Shown here: positions 51,023 through 60,354 of the stretch, one piece after another
Position numbering within the stretch: the first letter of the stretch is position 1
Layout of the letters: each line of letters starts with the position of its first letter
Origin: Gaiellasilicea sp963789355
GTDB lineage: Bacteria; Actinomycetota; Thermoleophilia; Gaiellales; Gaiellaceae
Reading direction: 5' to 3'
DNA: 64,000 nucleotides
Assembly (NCBI GenBank): GCA_963789355.1
Contig: CAWBKK010000002.1
Coordinates: 1-64,000 of the forward strand
Translations under genes and position numbers: made by a program
The notes under the pieces: model-generated
Told to the model about the DNA's origin: nothing
Database searches by the model: none
The model's input: the letters and a program-made list of their open reading frames with translations, nothing else

Positions 51023-52443
51023 GGCGCCGCCTCGGACTGCGCGCCGAAGAAGTAGCCGCGCTCCGAGATCGAGGCCGGCCACGCCGAGAGCACGAGCAGG
51101 AGTGCGACGAGCGGGACGACGATCGCCAGCTCGAGCGGCCGCACGTCGGGGGCGTCTTCACGAACGTCGGACCCGCGGGCGGTGTGGAGCACGGCCGAGA
51201 TCACCCTGAGCATGTACATCGCCGCGAGCACGATCGCACTCGCCCCTACGGCCGCCCAGCCCCAGCCGACGCCGTAGATCCCGGCCAGGATCAGGAACTC
51301 GCCCGCGAACGCAACCGAGCCGGGCACCGCGAGCGCGATGATCCCGGTCGTCATCAACAGCGTCGCCAGCACCGGCCTTCCCCGCGCCATCCCGCCGAGG
51401 CCGCCGAACGCGCTCGTCCCCGTCCGCACCTCCACCATCCCGGCGAGCAGGAAGAGCGTTGCCGAGACGAGCCCGTGCGCGACCGACTGGAGGACGGCGC
51501 CGTTGATCCCGAGCTCGTTCAGCGAGAAGAGGCCGATCGTGACGAGGCCCATCTGCGCCATCGAGGAGTAGGCCGTGACGCTGCGGATGTCGGGCGCGCG
51601 GAAGGCGAGCACCGACGCGTAGATCAGCCCGATCGTCGCGAACGCGAGGATCGTCGACTGGAACTGCTCCACCGGCTCCGGGAACTTCTCGATCGCGATC
51701 CGGAGCAGGCCGTAGACGGCTGCCTTGGAGACGACGCCGGAGAGGATCGCGGCCACCTCGGGCGGCGCCTCGCGGTAGGCGTCGACGAGCCAGCCGTGGA
51801 AGGGGAAGATCGGCGCCTTGACCGCGAAGGCGACGAGGAAGCCGAGGAAGACCCAGTCGTTCGAGGAGACGCCCGAGTCGACGAGCGAGAACGTGTCCTG
51901 CGAGAGCCCGAAGACGATGATCGAGGCCAGCATCAGCAGCGAGCCGGCCATCGTGTAGATCACGAACGTTGCCGTCGCGCGCAGCCGCCGCGGGCCGCCC
52001 CAGACGCCGATCAGGACGTAGATCGGGATCAGCATCGCCTCGAAGAAGACGTAGAAGACGAGCAGGTCCTGGGCGGTGAAGACGCCGACGATCGCGCCCG
52101 TCAGGAAGAGCAGGAGGCCGTGGTAGGCGCGACTGCGGTCGCCACCCGCCCACACGGCGTAGGCGATCGCGATCGTGCCGACGACGGCCGCAAGCCCGGC
52201 GAGCCAGAGCGAGTAGCCGAAGAAGCCGACGTGGTAGGAGACGCCGAGGTCGCTGAACCAGCTCTGCCGGTCCTCGAGCTGGAGACCGCGGGCGAAGTCG
52301 AACTGCCCGACCGCGACCGCCCAGAGCGCCACCTCGGCGAGCGCCGCCAGCAGCGCGAGCACCCCCGCCGCGCGCCCGGGGAGCGGCAGCAGCCAGACGA
52401 CGAGCGCGGCGGCGAGCGGGAGGACGATCAGCGCAGTGGTCAT
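51019..52443 (-). CDS. nuoM: NADH-quinone oxidoreductase subunit M
   Basis: 474-residue antiporter-like subunit of complex I. Signature parts are FYVFFEAMLIPIYVLIGVWG (Glu of the proton path), FAVKAPIFPFHGWLVDAYRE (Lys-Pro-His block), AAILSGVVSKAAVYGLLRIA and TAYSSMAQMGLVTIGLFSLN. About 13-14 membrane helices; slightly shorter than the E. coli protein (509). ATG 52,443 overlaps the nuoL stop by four bases, so it is coupled to it. Confidence 0.95.
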   Translation of the reverse strand: MTTALIVLPLAAALVVWLLPLPGRAAGVLALLAALAEVALWAVAVGQFDFARGLQLEDRQSWFSDLGVSYHVGFFGYSLWLAGLAAVVGTIAIAYAVWAGGDRSRAYHGLLLFLTGAIVGVFTAQDLLVFYVFFEAMLIPIYVLIGVWGGPRRLRATATFVIYTMAGSLLMLASIIVFGLSQDTFSLVDSGVSSNDWVFLGFLVAFAVKAPIFPFHGWLVDAYREAPPEVAAILSGVVSKAAVYGLLRIAIEKFPEPVEQFQSTILAFATIGLIYASVLAFRAPDIRSVTAYSSMAQMGLVTIGLFSLNELGINGAVLQSVAHGLVSATLFLLAGMVEVRTGTSAFGGLGGMARGRPVLATLLMTTGIIALAVPGSVAFAGEFLILAGIYGVGWGWAAVGASAIVLAAMYMLRVISAVLHTARGSDVREDAPDVRPLELAIVVPLVALLLVLSAWPASISERGYFFGAQSEAAP

Positions 52444-54365
52444 TGGACGCTGATGAAGACGACGACGAGGATCGCGACGCCGAGGGCGATCGCGAGGGCA
52501 TAGCTGCGCAGGTAGCCGGTCTGGGCGCCGCCGACGGCCCCCGCCGTCTCGCGAGCGCCGAGCGTGACGCCGGAGATCGAGCCGCCGATCAGCGGCTCCT
52601 CGACGCCGCGCCGGAAGCCGCGCGTGAGCAGGACGGCCGGCTTGTAGAAGATCAGGTCGTAGAGCTCGTCGAACCAGAACTTGTGCTCGAGCGTCTCCTG
52701 GACGGCGGCGTTGCGTGGCACCGGCCTCGTCCGGGCGCCGTAGAGCGTCCACGCGACGAACATCCCGACCAGCCCGAGCCCGACAGCGAGCGCGCTCGTG
52801 ACGTAGTCCTGGGTCACGGACGGCTCGACGAGCGCGAGATGCTCACGGCCGATCGCGATCGGGTCGAGCCACTCCCCGAACGGATGCCAGATGCCTGCGA
52901 TCTGGATCCAGCCGCCGACGACCGCAAGCACGGTGAGGACACCGACCGGCCAGGTCATCGTCCAGGGGCCTTCGCCGTGGCCGTGGCCGTGACCCCCCGA
53001 GTGCTCGTTGACGAGCGGCGACGGCTCGCCGAGGAAGACGATGAAGAAGAGGCGGAAGGTGTAGAGCCCGGTCAGGAGCGTCCCGGCGAGGCCCGCTACG
53101 AAGAGGACCTGCCCGTAGCCGCCGCTCGCGAGCGCGGACGCGAGGATCGAGTCCTTGGAGAAAAAGCCGGAGAGGGGCGGGATCCCGACGAGCGCGAGCG
53201 AGCCGATCAGGAAGGCGAGATACGTCCTCGGCATCACGCTCCGGAGGCCACCCATCCTGCGGATGTCCTGCTCGTTCGCGAGGTGGTGGATCACGAGCCC
53301 GGCGGCCAGGAAGAGCAACGCCTTGAAGAAGGCGTGCGTCATCAGGTGGAACATCGAGTTCCCGTAGGCGCCGAGGCCGGCGCCGAGGAACATGTAGCCG
53401 ATCTGCGACATCGTCGAGTACGCGATCACGCGCTTGATGTCCGTCTGGACGAGCGCGACGAGGCCGGCGACGAGCAGCGTGATCGCGCCGAGCCCCGCGG
53501 CGAGGTCGGAGATCGACGGCGCCAGCTCGAAGATCGGGTGGGCGCGGACGATCAGGTAGACGCCGGCGGTGACCATCGTCGCCGCGTGGATCAGCGCCGA
53601 GACGGGCGTTGGGCCCTCCATCGCGTCCGGCAGCCAGGTGTGGAGCGGGATCTGAGCCGACTTCGCGACGGCGCCGCCGAGCAGGCCGAGCGCGACGAGG
53701 TTGACCGCGGTCTGGGAGAGGCCGCCGGCTCCCTCGAACGCCTCCTGGAAGTTGAGCGTCCCGGTCTGCCACAGGAGGACGAAGAACGCCAGCGCCATCG
53801 TCGCGTCGCCGAACGCGTTCATCACGAATGCCTTCTTCGCGGCGGCGACGGCTTCGGTCCGCTCGTGCCAGAAGCCGATCAGCAGGTAGGACGCCAGCCC
53901 GACGAGCCCCCAGCCGACGAGCAGGAGGAGGAAGTTCCCCGCCTGCACGAGCATCAGCATCGAGAAGACGAAGAGCGACATGTAGGCGAAGTAGCGCCGC
54001 TCCTCCGGGTCGCCGTCCATGTAGCCGATCGAGTAGAGGACGATCAGGCCGCCGACCCCGGAGACGATCAGCATCATCGTGACCGAGAGCGGGTCGACGA
54101 GCAGCGAGAGGTCGACCGCGAAGCTGGGGGTCGCGAGCCACGTCCAGGCGCTCGTGACGACCTCGCGCTCCTCGTGGTCGCGGCCGAGCAGTCCGACGAA
54201 GCTGACGAGGGCGCCGGCGAAGGCCGTGAAGACCGAGAGCGTCGAGATCCACGCCGCCGTGCGCCGCGAGATCGACCGGCCGAGCAGCGTGATCGCGAGC
54301 GCGCCCGCGAGCGGCGCCAGCAGACAGAGCCAGGCGCCGGCGATCAATGGCTCTCCGGGTGGCAT
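52440..54365 (-). CDS. nuoL: NADH-quinone oxidoreductase subunit L
   Basis: 641-residue subunit, the distal antiporter-like channel plus the long lateral helix. Blocks are DPLSVTMMLIVSGVGGLIVL, LLVGWGLVGLASYLLIGFWH, AKSAQIPLHTWLPDAMEGPT, VSALIHAATMVTAGVYLIVR and RVIAYSTMSQIGYMFLGAGL. The C-terminal amphipathic part ends LRSYALAIALGVAILVVVFI. A His-rich loop (HSGGHGHGHGEGP) lies in the middle, uncommon and possibly metal binding. ATG 54,365 has GGAAGG upstream. A 154-base gap to nuoK makes it the only nuo gene of this operon with clear spacing. Confidence 0.95.
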   Translation of the reverse strand: MPPGEPLIAGAWLCLLAPLAGALAITLLGRSISRRTAAWISTLSVFTAFAGALVSFVGLLGRDHEEREVVTSAWTWLATPSFAVDLSLLVDPLSVTMMLIVSGVGGLIVLYSIGYMDGDPEERRYFAYMSLFVFSMLMLVQAGNFLLLLVGWGLVGLASYLLIGFWHERTEAVAAAKKAFVMNAFGDATMALAFFVLLWQTGTLNFQEAFEGAGGLSQTAVNLVALGLLGGAVAKSAQIPLHTWLPDAMEGPTPVSALIHAATMVTAGVYLIVRAHPIFELAPSISDLAAGLGAITLLVAGLVALVQTDIKRVIAYSTMSQIGYMFLGAGLGAYGNSMFHLMTHAFFKALLFLAAGLVIHHLANEQDIRRMGGLRSVMPRTYLAFLIGSLALVGIPPLSGFFSKDSILASALASGGYGQVLFVAGLAGTLLTGLYTFRLFFIVFLGEPSPLVNEHSGGHGHGHGEGPWTMTWPVGVLTVLAVVGGWIQIAGIWHPFGEWLDPIAIGREHLALVEPSVTQDYVTSALAVGLGLVGMFVAWTLYGARTRPVPRNAAVQETLEHKFWFDELYDLIFYKPAVLLTRGFRRGVEEPLIGGSISGVTLGARETAGAVGGAQTGYLRSYALAIALGVAILVVVFISVQ

Positions 54366-54519
54366 TGCCGCCCTTCCGGCGTGCGCCGAGCAAGCCTGGC
54401 AAGGACGCAGGGAGCGCTCATACCTGCTGGTATGGGCGCGACTGAGGACGCGGCCAGGCGGATTCTCAGCGCGCGTCGGGAGCCGGAGGAGGCCGCCTGG
54501 AGGGCCCTTGATCGCCGAA
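54366..54519. other. Intergenic gap within the nuo operon, holding a small inverted repeat
   Basis: The 154 bases separate nuoK from nuoL. At 54,419-54,434 they contain CATACC-TGCT-GGTATG, a six-base-pair stem with a four-base loop. No gene is assigned. A plus-strand frame from 54,432 (MGATEDAARRILSARREPEE) is open but runs antisense into nuoK and is not called. Confidence 0.4.
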
Positions 54520-54837
54520 TCATCCGCGGAGCACCCGCAGCCGGTCGACGTCGAGGTCGAGCCTGCGCCGCGCGATCGCGACGATCAGGCCGAGGCCGAC
54601 GACGACCTCGGAGGCGGCGACCGCCATCACGGCGAGCGCGAAGATCTGGCCGGAGTGGTCGCCGTGCAGGCGCGCGAACGTGATCAGGGCGAGGTTGGCC
54701 CCGTTGAGCATGATCTCGAGCGAGAGCAGCACGATCAGCGGGCTCCGGCGCAGGAGCACGCCGGCCGTGCCGATCGAGAACAGCAGGGCCGCGACGACCA
54801 GGTACCAGACGACGTCAGGCCCTTGCACGCGCAGCAT
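54520..54837 (-). CDS. nuoK: NADH-quinone oxidoreductase subunit K
   Basis: 105-residue membrane subunit with three helices. Markers are LVVAALLFSIGTAGVLLRRS, LIVLLSLEIMLNGANLALIT with the conserved membrane Glu, and ALAVMAVAASEVVVGLGLIV with the second Glu. The start ATG 54,837 lies 23 bases inside the nuoJ end; an internal GTG (54,828) is possible. Length is as usual (about 100). Confidence 0.95.
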   Translation of the reverse strand: MLRVQGPDVVWYLVVAALLFSIGTAGVLLRRSPLIVLLSLEIMLNGANLALITFARLHGDHSGQIFALAVMAVAASEVVVGLGLIVAIARRRLDLDVDRLRVLRG

Positions 54838-55369
54838 CCTCCTGATCCTCGGCGAGCGACTTCGAGCCGAGCACCACTCCGCCGACCGCGGCGACCAGCA
54901 GCACGATCGACGTGATCTCGAACGCGAGCAGGTGGTCGGTCAGGAACAGCCGCCCGATCTCCTCGGGGCTGCCGAACGACTGCCGTACCTCCTCGGGATC
55001 GGAGAGGCGGTCGCCGGCAGCCAGCCCGATCACGACGACGACCTCGACGAGCAGCGCCGTCGCGGCGACGACCGCGCCGATCCGCACCCAGGACGGCCCG
55101 CCGGAGAGGCGCACGCCCTCGCTGCGGTCGCCGAGGTAGGCGATCACGAACAGGAACATCACCATCACGGCGCCTGCGTAGACGAGCACCTGCGCGGCGG
55201 CGAGGAACTCGGCCGACGCGAGCAGGAAGAGGACGGCGAGCGAGCCCAGGTTCCCGATCAGCGCCAGCGCCGAGTAGAACGGGTTCGTGAACGTGATCAC
55301 CGCGAGCCCGGAACCGAGGCAACCCGCTGCGGCGAGGAACCAGATCACCCAGACGAGGAAGTCGCCCAC
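54815..55369 (-). CDS. nuoJ: NADH-quinone oxidoreductase subunit J
   Basis: 184 residues, five membrane helices. Family block FTNPFYSALALIGNLGSLAV, then LLASAEFLAAAQVLVYAGAV and MVMFLFVIAYLGD, with the pi-bulge helix region near the conserved Tyr of VYAGAVMVMF. GTG 55,369 begins three bases after the nuoI stop (TAG at 55,372-55,374). The C-terminus extends into the nuoK start. Confidence 0.93.
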   Translation of the reverse strand: MGDFLVWVIWFLAAAGCLGSGLAVITFTNPFYSALALIGNLGSLAVLFLLASAEFLAAAQVLVYAGAVMVMFLFVIAYLGDRSEGVRLSGGPSWVRIGAVVAATALLVEVVVVIGLAAGDRLSDPEEVRQSFGSPEEIGRLFLTDHLLAFEITSIVLLVAAVGGVVLGSKSLAEDQEDAARARA

Positions 55370-55371
55370 GT

Positions 55372-55860
55372 CTACGAGTCCGACTTGTACGCCGGGATCG
55401 GGGTGTCGTAGAGGTCGCGGTCGGCGACGGGAACGCGTTTCATCGGCTCGGCGAGGAGCATGTCCTTCGTGTAGATCAGGTCGTCGCGCGAGTACTCGGA
55501 GATCTCGTACTCGTTCCCGAGCGTGATCGCGTCGAAGGGGCAGGCGAGCTCGCAGTAGCCGCAGAAGATGCAGCGGCTCATGTTGATCTCGTAGATGCGG
55601 GCGTAGCGCTCGCCGGCGGAGACGCGATTGTTCGCGGTGTTCTCGGCCGCGACGACGCGGATGCAGTCGGCCGGGCACGCCGCCGCGCAGAGGGAGCAGC
55701 CGACGCACTTCTCGAGCCCGTTCTCGTGCGTGTGCAGCTTGTGGCGGCCGCGGAAGCGCGGGTAGACCGGCCGCTTGTACTCCGGGTACTCCTGCGTGAT
55801 CGGCTTCTTGAAGATCTGGCGGAAGGTGACGCCGAAACCGCGTGCGGTCCCGATCGCCAT
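55372..55860 (-). CDS. nuoI: NADH-quinone oxidoreductase subunit I
   Basis: 162-residue ferredoxin-like subunit carrying clusters N6a and N6b. The two motifs are C52-C55-C58-C62 (EKCVGCSLCAAACPADCIRV) and C97-C100-C103-C107 (SRCIFCGYCELACPFDAITL). The N-terminal helix GVTFRQIFKKPITQEYPEYK contacts the membrane arm. ATG 55,860 shares one base with the nuoH TGA. Usual length. Confidence 0.96.
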   Translation of the reverse strand: MAIGTARGFGVTFRQIFKKPITQEYPEYKRPVYPRFRGRHKLHTHENGLEKCVGCSLCAAACPADCIRVVAAENTANNRVSAGERYARIYEINMSRCIFCGYCELACPFDAITLGNEYEISEYSRDDLIYTKDMLLAEPMKRVPVADRDLYDTPIPAYKSDS

Positions 55861-56846
55861 CAGATCCACACCACGAGAACAGCGGTGACGACGGCGTTGA
55901 TCGTCGCCACCGGGAGCAGGATCTTCCAGCCGAAGCGCATCAGCTGGTCGTAGCGCAGGCGCGGCAGCGTCGTCCGCATCCAGATGAAGACGAAGAGAAG
56001 CACGAGCAGCTTCAGTACGAACCAGATCGGCCCCAGGCCCTCCAAGATCGGGAAGTGCCAGCCGCCGAGGAAGAGCGTCACCGCGAGCCCCGAGAGCGTG
56101 ATCAGGTTGATGTACTCGCTCATCGTGAAGAGGCCGAAGCGCATCCCGCCGTACTCGGTGTGATAGCCGGCGACGAGCTCCTGCTCGGCCTCGGGGAGGT
56201 CGAACGGGGCGCGCGCGGTCTCGGCGGTGCCGGCGAACATGAAGACGACGAAGCCGACGAACTGGGGGACGACGTACCACCAGTCGTTCTGCGCCGCGAC
56301 GATCTCGGTCAGCGAAAGGGACTGCGCCATCAGGACGACGCCGAGCACGGAGAGGGCGAGCGAGACCTCGTAGCTGACGAGCTGGGCGCACGTCCGCATC
56401 GCGCCGAGGAGGGCGTACTTGGAGTCCGAGGCCCAGCCGCCGACGATGAAGCCGTAGATGCCGACGGAGCCGACCGCGAAGATCAGGATCAGGGCGATCG
56501 GGACGTCGGCGATCTGGCCGTCGACCTGCGTGCCGAAGATCTCCCAGCCGGGGCCGAACGGGATCACCGAGAACGTCGTCAGGGCCGTGAAGGCGGCGAC
56601 GAACGGGGAGAGGATGTAGAGCACGTCGACTGCGGAACCCGGGAAGAAGCTCTCCTTCCGGATCAGCTTCATCAGGTCGGCGATCGGCTGCAGGAGCCCG
56701 AACGGCCCCGCCCGGTTCGGCCCGTAGCGGAGCTGCATCCGGCCCATCACCTTCCGTTCGGCCAGGGTCAGGTACGCGAACGCGGCCATGACGAGGTTGA
56801 TGATGATCACGCTCTTGATCACGCTGACCCACCACGGCTCGCTCAA
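55860..56846 (-). CDS. nuoH: NADH-quinone oxidoreductase subunit H
   Basis: 328-residue membrane subunit with eight helices that lines the quinone chamber. Blocks are ERKVMGRMQLRYGPNRAGPF, GLLQPIADLMKLIRKESFFP, TCAQLVSYEVSLALSVLGVV, AETARAPFDLPEAEQELVAG and TEYGGMRFGLFTMSEYINLI, the last with the acidic E-channel loop. The start TTG 56,846 overlaps the nuoG stop (TTGA). The rare start codon may lower its output relative to nuoG. Confidence 0.95.
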   Translation of the reverse strand: MSEPWWVSVIKSVIIINLVMAAFAYLTLAERKVMGRMQLRYGPNRAGPFGLLQPIADLMKLIRKESFFPGSAVDVLYILSPFVAAFTALTTFSVIPFGPGWEIFGTQVDGQIADVPIALILIFAVGSVGIYGFIVGGWASDSKYALLGAMRTCAQLVSYEVSLALSVLGVVLMAQSLSLTEIVAAQNDWWYVVPQFVGFVVFMFAGTAETARAPFDLPEAEQELVAGYHTEYGGMRFGLFTMSEYINLITLSGLAVTLFLGGWHFPILEGLGPIWFVLKLLVLLFVFIWMRTTLPRLRYDQLMRFGWKILLPVATINAVVTAVLVVWI

Positions 56847-59032
56847 GCCTTGATCACCTCCACGTCCCGGTGGAGCTCGCCGGCGTGCTCGTCGGCGATT
56901 CGGGCGGTCCCGGCGGCGAGTGCGCGGCTGACGCGGGCCCGCAGGGCGAGCGAGGTTCCGTTCGAGCGGACGCTGACCTCGTCGCCGCTTGCGATCTGGC
57001 GCCGCTGCGCGTCGTCGTAGGCGAGCTCGATCTCGGCGTCCGGGCGCTGGAACTGGAGCTCGGGCACCCGCTCGACGGCGGGGCCGGAGAACAGCGGCTT
57101 GTACCGCTGAAGGTGCAACGTGCCGAGGAAGTGCTCCGGCGGCTCGGGCTCGGCGGCCGGGATCGGTGCGAAGGGCGCGGGCTCGGGCGCAACGTAGGGC
57201 GTGCGCTCCGGCAGCGGCGCGCGCTCGCCGACGGCTCCGAACGGGATCCCTCCGAAGCAGCGCCCGGATACCTCCTCGAACACGATCGCGGCGTGCGGCG
57301 AGAGCTCGACGCCGAAGCGCTCGGCGAGCTTCGCGACCCAGGCGAGCTCGTCCGGCACCGGTGGGATCACGCTCCGCCGGAGGCGCTGGACGCGGCCCTC
57401 GAGGTTGACGAAGGAGCCGTCGCGCTCGAGGTAGCTCGTGCCCGGCAGGACGAGATCGGCCCAGCCCACCGCGAGGCCGTGGAACATCGTGATCGCGAGC
57501 ACGCTCTCTGCCTGCTCGGCGAGCGCCCGCACCGCCGGGTCTGCCGCGGCCTCGTCGCCCGAAACGATCAGGAGGCCGATCGGCTCCGGGTTCTCCTCCT
57601 CCCCGTCGGCGCTCACGGCCCAGGCGTCGGCGACGCCGCGTCCGTTGGGGGTCGCGGGGAGGTGGAAGGCAGCGCTATCGGGCTTCGCGTCGAGGCCGAG
57701 CCTCCGGCCGAGCTCGGCGAGCCGGGCACCGCCCCCGCCGCCGCGGCCCGACCAGATCAGGACGGCGCGGTCGGACGACGAGACGCGCGCCTCGAGCTCC
57801 TGGCCGAGCTTTGGGTCCGACACGATTACGACCTCGGCGCCGTTGCGGCGCGCCTGCCGGATCCAGAGGTCGACGATCGGAGCGCGGTCCGCGACCTTCT
57901 CGTCGCCGATCACGACGACGAGCTCGGCCTTGCCGATCGTCGAGAGCGGCGCTCGGAAGGCGTCGAGCCCGTGCGAGACGGCCTCCGGCATGACCGCCGA
58001 GTGGGCGCCGAGCCCCTGGCGCAGCAGCTTGCCGAGCGCATAGGCCTGCTCGACCGTCTCGGAGCCGGAGAGCGCGGTCACGATCCGCCCCTGCGCGCCA
58101 CGAAGGAGCGCCTCGGCGCGGTCGAGCGCGTCGTCCCAGGACAGCTCGGAGAACCCACGGCGGCGAACGCGCTCGAGCGGGTCGACGATCCGGTCGTCGG
58201 CATACAGGTGCGGATACGCGAAGCGGCCCTTGTCGCAGAGCCAGCCCTCGTCCACCTCGGGGTGGTTGCGCGAGATGATCCGCTTGACCTTGCCCTCCCG
58301 CGTCGTCGCCGAGATGTTGCAGCCGACAGGGCACAGGCCGCAGACCGTGGGCACGTTCTGGATCTCCCAGGGCCTGCCCTCGAAGCGGTACTGGGTCGAG
58401 GTGAGCGCACCGACCGGGCAGAGCTCGATCACGTTACCGCTGAACGGCGCCCTGTAGGCGTCGTCCTCGAACGTCGCGATCAAGGACTGCGCGCCCCGAT
58501 TCTTGGCGACGAGCTGCCCGTCCTCGGCGACCTCGGAGGAGAAGCGGGTGCAGCGGTAGCAGAGGATGCAACGCTCGCGGTCGAGGGCGATCGTCGGCGA
58601 GATCGGGACCGGCTTGTCGAACGTGCGCTTCGGGAAGGTCATCCGCGTCTGGCCGGGGCCGTAGCGGAACGTCAGGTCCTGGAGCGGGCACTCGCCGCCC
58701 TTGTCGCACACCGGGCAGTCCAGCGGATGGTTGACGAGGATGAACTCGAGCGTTGCGTTCTGGCCCTCGGCGGCCTTCGCCGACGCGTCGGCGGTCCGGA
58801 CGACCATCCCGTCCTGCGCGGTCAGGGTGCAACCGGCCTGGAGTTTCGGCACGCCCTCGACCTCGACCAGGCACATCCGGCAGGCGCCGACGGCCGGGCC
58901 GAGCCGCGGCTCGTAGCAGAAGACCGGAATCTCGACCCCGGCGGCCGCCGCTGCCTCGACGAGCCCGAGCCCCTTTGCGACCTCGACCTCGCGGCCGTCG
59001 ATCGTGACCTTGACCGTTTCGACCGCGCTCAT
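56843..59032 (-). CDS. nuoG: NADH-quinone oxidoreductase subunit G
   Basis: 729-residue peripheral-arm subunit. The N-terminal 2Fe-2S domain (FCYEPRLGPAVGACRMCLVE) is followed by the His/Cys-ligated N5 segment (HPLDCPVCDKGGECPLQDL), a 4Fe-4S pair (RERCILCYRCTRF, GNVIELCPVGALTS), the extra N7-like motif VCGLCPVGCNISATTREGKV and a molybdopterin oxidoreductase-like domain. The C-terminal end has an Ala/Pro/Glu-rich linker and a barrel domain (IASGDEVSVRSNGTSLALRA). ATG 59,032 overlaps the nuoF stop. Confidence 0.95.
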   Translation of the reverse strand: MSAVETVKVTIDGREVEVAKGLGLVEAAAAAGVEIPVFCYEPRLGPAVGACRMCLVEVEGVPKLQAGCTLTAQDGMVVRTADASAKAAEGQNATLEFILVNHPLDCPVCDKGGECPLQDLTFRYGPGQTRMTFPKRTFDKPVPISPTIALDRERCILCYRCTRFSSEVAEDGQLVAKNRGAQSLIATFEDDAYRAPFSGNVIELCPVGALTSTQYRFEGRPWEIQNVPTVCGLCPVGCNISATTREGKVKRIISRNHPEVDEGWLCDKGRFAYPHLYADDRIVDPLERVRRRGFSELSWDDALDRAEALLRGAQGRIVTALSGSETVEQAYALGKLLRQGLGAHSAVMPEAVSHGLDAFRAPLSTIGKAELVVVIGDEKVADRAPIVDLWIRQARRNGAEVVIVSDPKLGQELEARVSSSDRAVLIWSGRGGGGGARLAELGRRLGLDAKPDSAAFHLPATPNGRGVADAWAVSADGEEENPEPIGLLIVSGDEAAADPAVRALAEQAESVLAITMFHGLAVGWADLVLPGTSYLERDGSFVNLEGRVQRLRRSVIPPVPDELAWVAKLAERFGVELSPHAAIVFEEVSGRCFGGIPFGAVGERAPLPERTPYVAPEPAPFAPIPAAEPEPPEHFLGTLHLQRYKPLFSGPAVERVPELQFQRPDAEIELAYDDAQRRQIASGDEVSVRSNGTSLALRARVSRALAAGTARIADEHAGELHRDVEVIKA

Positions 59033-60354
59033 GCTGGAACCTGGGCGACGGGGGCGTGCGAGTGCTGGTCGACCGGGGCGAGGATGCCCTCCAAAGACGA
59101 GCTGCCGTGCATCGGGCAGCCGCTGTCGAGGTGCTCCTGGAACTCGGCCCGGAACTTGTCCACGTAGCTCGCCACCGGCATCGCGGCCGCATCGCCGAGC
59201 GGGCAGAGGCACTTGCCGAGGATCCGGTCGCAGACGTCGAGGAGCAGGTCGAGGTCGCCCTGCGACGCCGTCCCCTCCTCGATCGAGTTCAGGATCTGCA
59301 CCATCCAGCGGGTGCCCTCGCGGCAGGGCGTGCACTTGCCGCAGCTCTCGTGCATGTAGAACTGCGCCACCCGCAGGCCGAGCTGCACCATGCAGCAGCG
59401 GTCATCGATGACGATGATCGCACCGGAGCCGAGCATCGAGCCGGCCTCCGCCATCGCGTTCGCCTCGAGTGGCGTGTCCAGCTGGTCGGCGGTCAGCACG
59501 GGCACGGACGACCCGCCCGGAATCACGGCCTTCAGCTGCCGCCCGTTCGGAATCCCGCCCCCGAGCTCGGCGTCGTAGATCAACTCGCGCAGGGTGACGC
59601 CCATCGGCAACTCGTAGTTCCCGCCGTTGACGACGTTGCCCGACAGGGAGAAGACGCGGGTGCCCGAGGAGTCGGGCGGAACGCCTGTCTTCGCGTATTC
59701 CTTGCCGCCGAGGGCGATGATCGGCGGCACGGTCGCGATCGTCTCGACGTTGTTGATCAGGCTCGGCGACGCGTAGAGGCCGGCAACGGCAGGGAACGGC
59801 GGCTTCGTCCGCGGCTGGCCCCGCTTGCCCTCGAGCGACTCGAGCAGCGCCGTCTCCTCGCCGCAGATGTAGGCGCCGGCGCCGCGGTGGAGCACGATCG
59901 TGACGCCGCCGAGCAGCTTCGCAGCGTGCACCTCCTCGAGCGCGGCGCGTAGGACCTCGAACTCGTGCAGGTACTCGCCGCGGATGTAGATGAAGACGCG
60001 GTCGGACTCGATCGCGTGGGCGGTGATCAGACAACCCTCGATCAGCCGGAACGGGACGCTGAACATGATCTCGCGATCCTTGAACGTGCCCGGCTCCGAC
60101 TCGTCCGCGTTGACGACGAGGTACGTCGCCTTGTTCGTCCCCCTGGCGAGAAAGCTCGCCTTGCGACCGGTGGGGAAGAAGGCGCCGCCGCGCCCGCGGA
60201 GGCCCGAATCGAGGATCTCCTGGACGACCGCCGCCGGCTCCAGCGCGCGCGCCTTCTCCAGCGCGGCGAATCCGCCCGCGTCGCGGTAGTCCGCGAGCTT
60301 CGTCAGCGGCCGCTCCTCCGCGCCGGCGAGGACGATGAACTGCTCAGCCGCCAC
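59029..60354 (-). CDS. nuoF: NADH-quinone oxidoreductase subunit F
   Basis: 441-residue flavoprotein that oxidises NADH. FMN/NADH-binding glycine-rich segments are SGLRGRGGAFFPTGRKASFL and VVNADESEPGTFKDREIM, then RGAGAYICGEETALLESLEG. The 4Fe-4S (N3) ligands are C338, C341, C344 (MHESCGKCTPCREGTRW) and C384 (GKCLCPLGDAA). The start is GTG 60,354, overlapping the nuoE end by 11 bases. A C-terminal extension of about 20 residues (SSLEGILAPVDQHSHAPVAQ) is present. Confidence 0.96.
   Translation of the reverse strand: MAAEQFIVLAGAEERPLTKLADYRDAGGFAALEKARALEPAAVVQEILDSGLRGRGGAFFPTGRKASFLARGTNKATYLVVNADESEPGTFKDREIMFSVPFRLIEGCLITAHAIESDRVFIYIRGEYLHEFEVLRAALEEVHAAKLLGGVTIVLHRGAGAYICGEETALLESLEGKRGQPRTKPPFPAVAGLYASPSLINNVETIATVPPIIALGGKEYAKTGVPPDSSGTRVFSLSGNVVNGGNYELPMGVTLRELIYDAELGGGIPNGRQLKAVIPGGSSVPVLTADQLDTPLEANAMAEAGSMLGSGAIIVIDDRCCMVQLGLRVAQFYMHESCGKCTPCREGTRWMVQILNSIEEGTASQGDLDLLLDVCDRILGKCLCPLGDAAAMPVASYVDKFRAEFQEHLDSGCPMHGSSSLEGILAPVDQHSHAPVAQVPA

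Noticed and set aside
54432..54530. Plus-strand small frame MGATEDAARRILSARREPEE
   Set aside because: Looks protein-like for 30 residues and then enters antisense nuoK. No promoter pattern at the usual distance; not enough to call a gene.
52443..54683. A 746-codon plus-strand frame opposite nuoL
   Set aside because: Antisense shadow, Glu/Arg/Asp-rich with no domain, while nuoL on the other strand is unambiguous.
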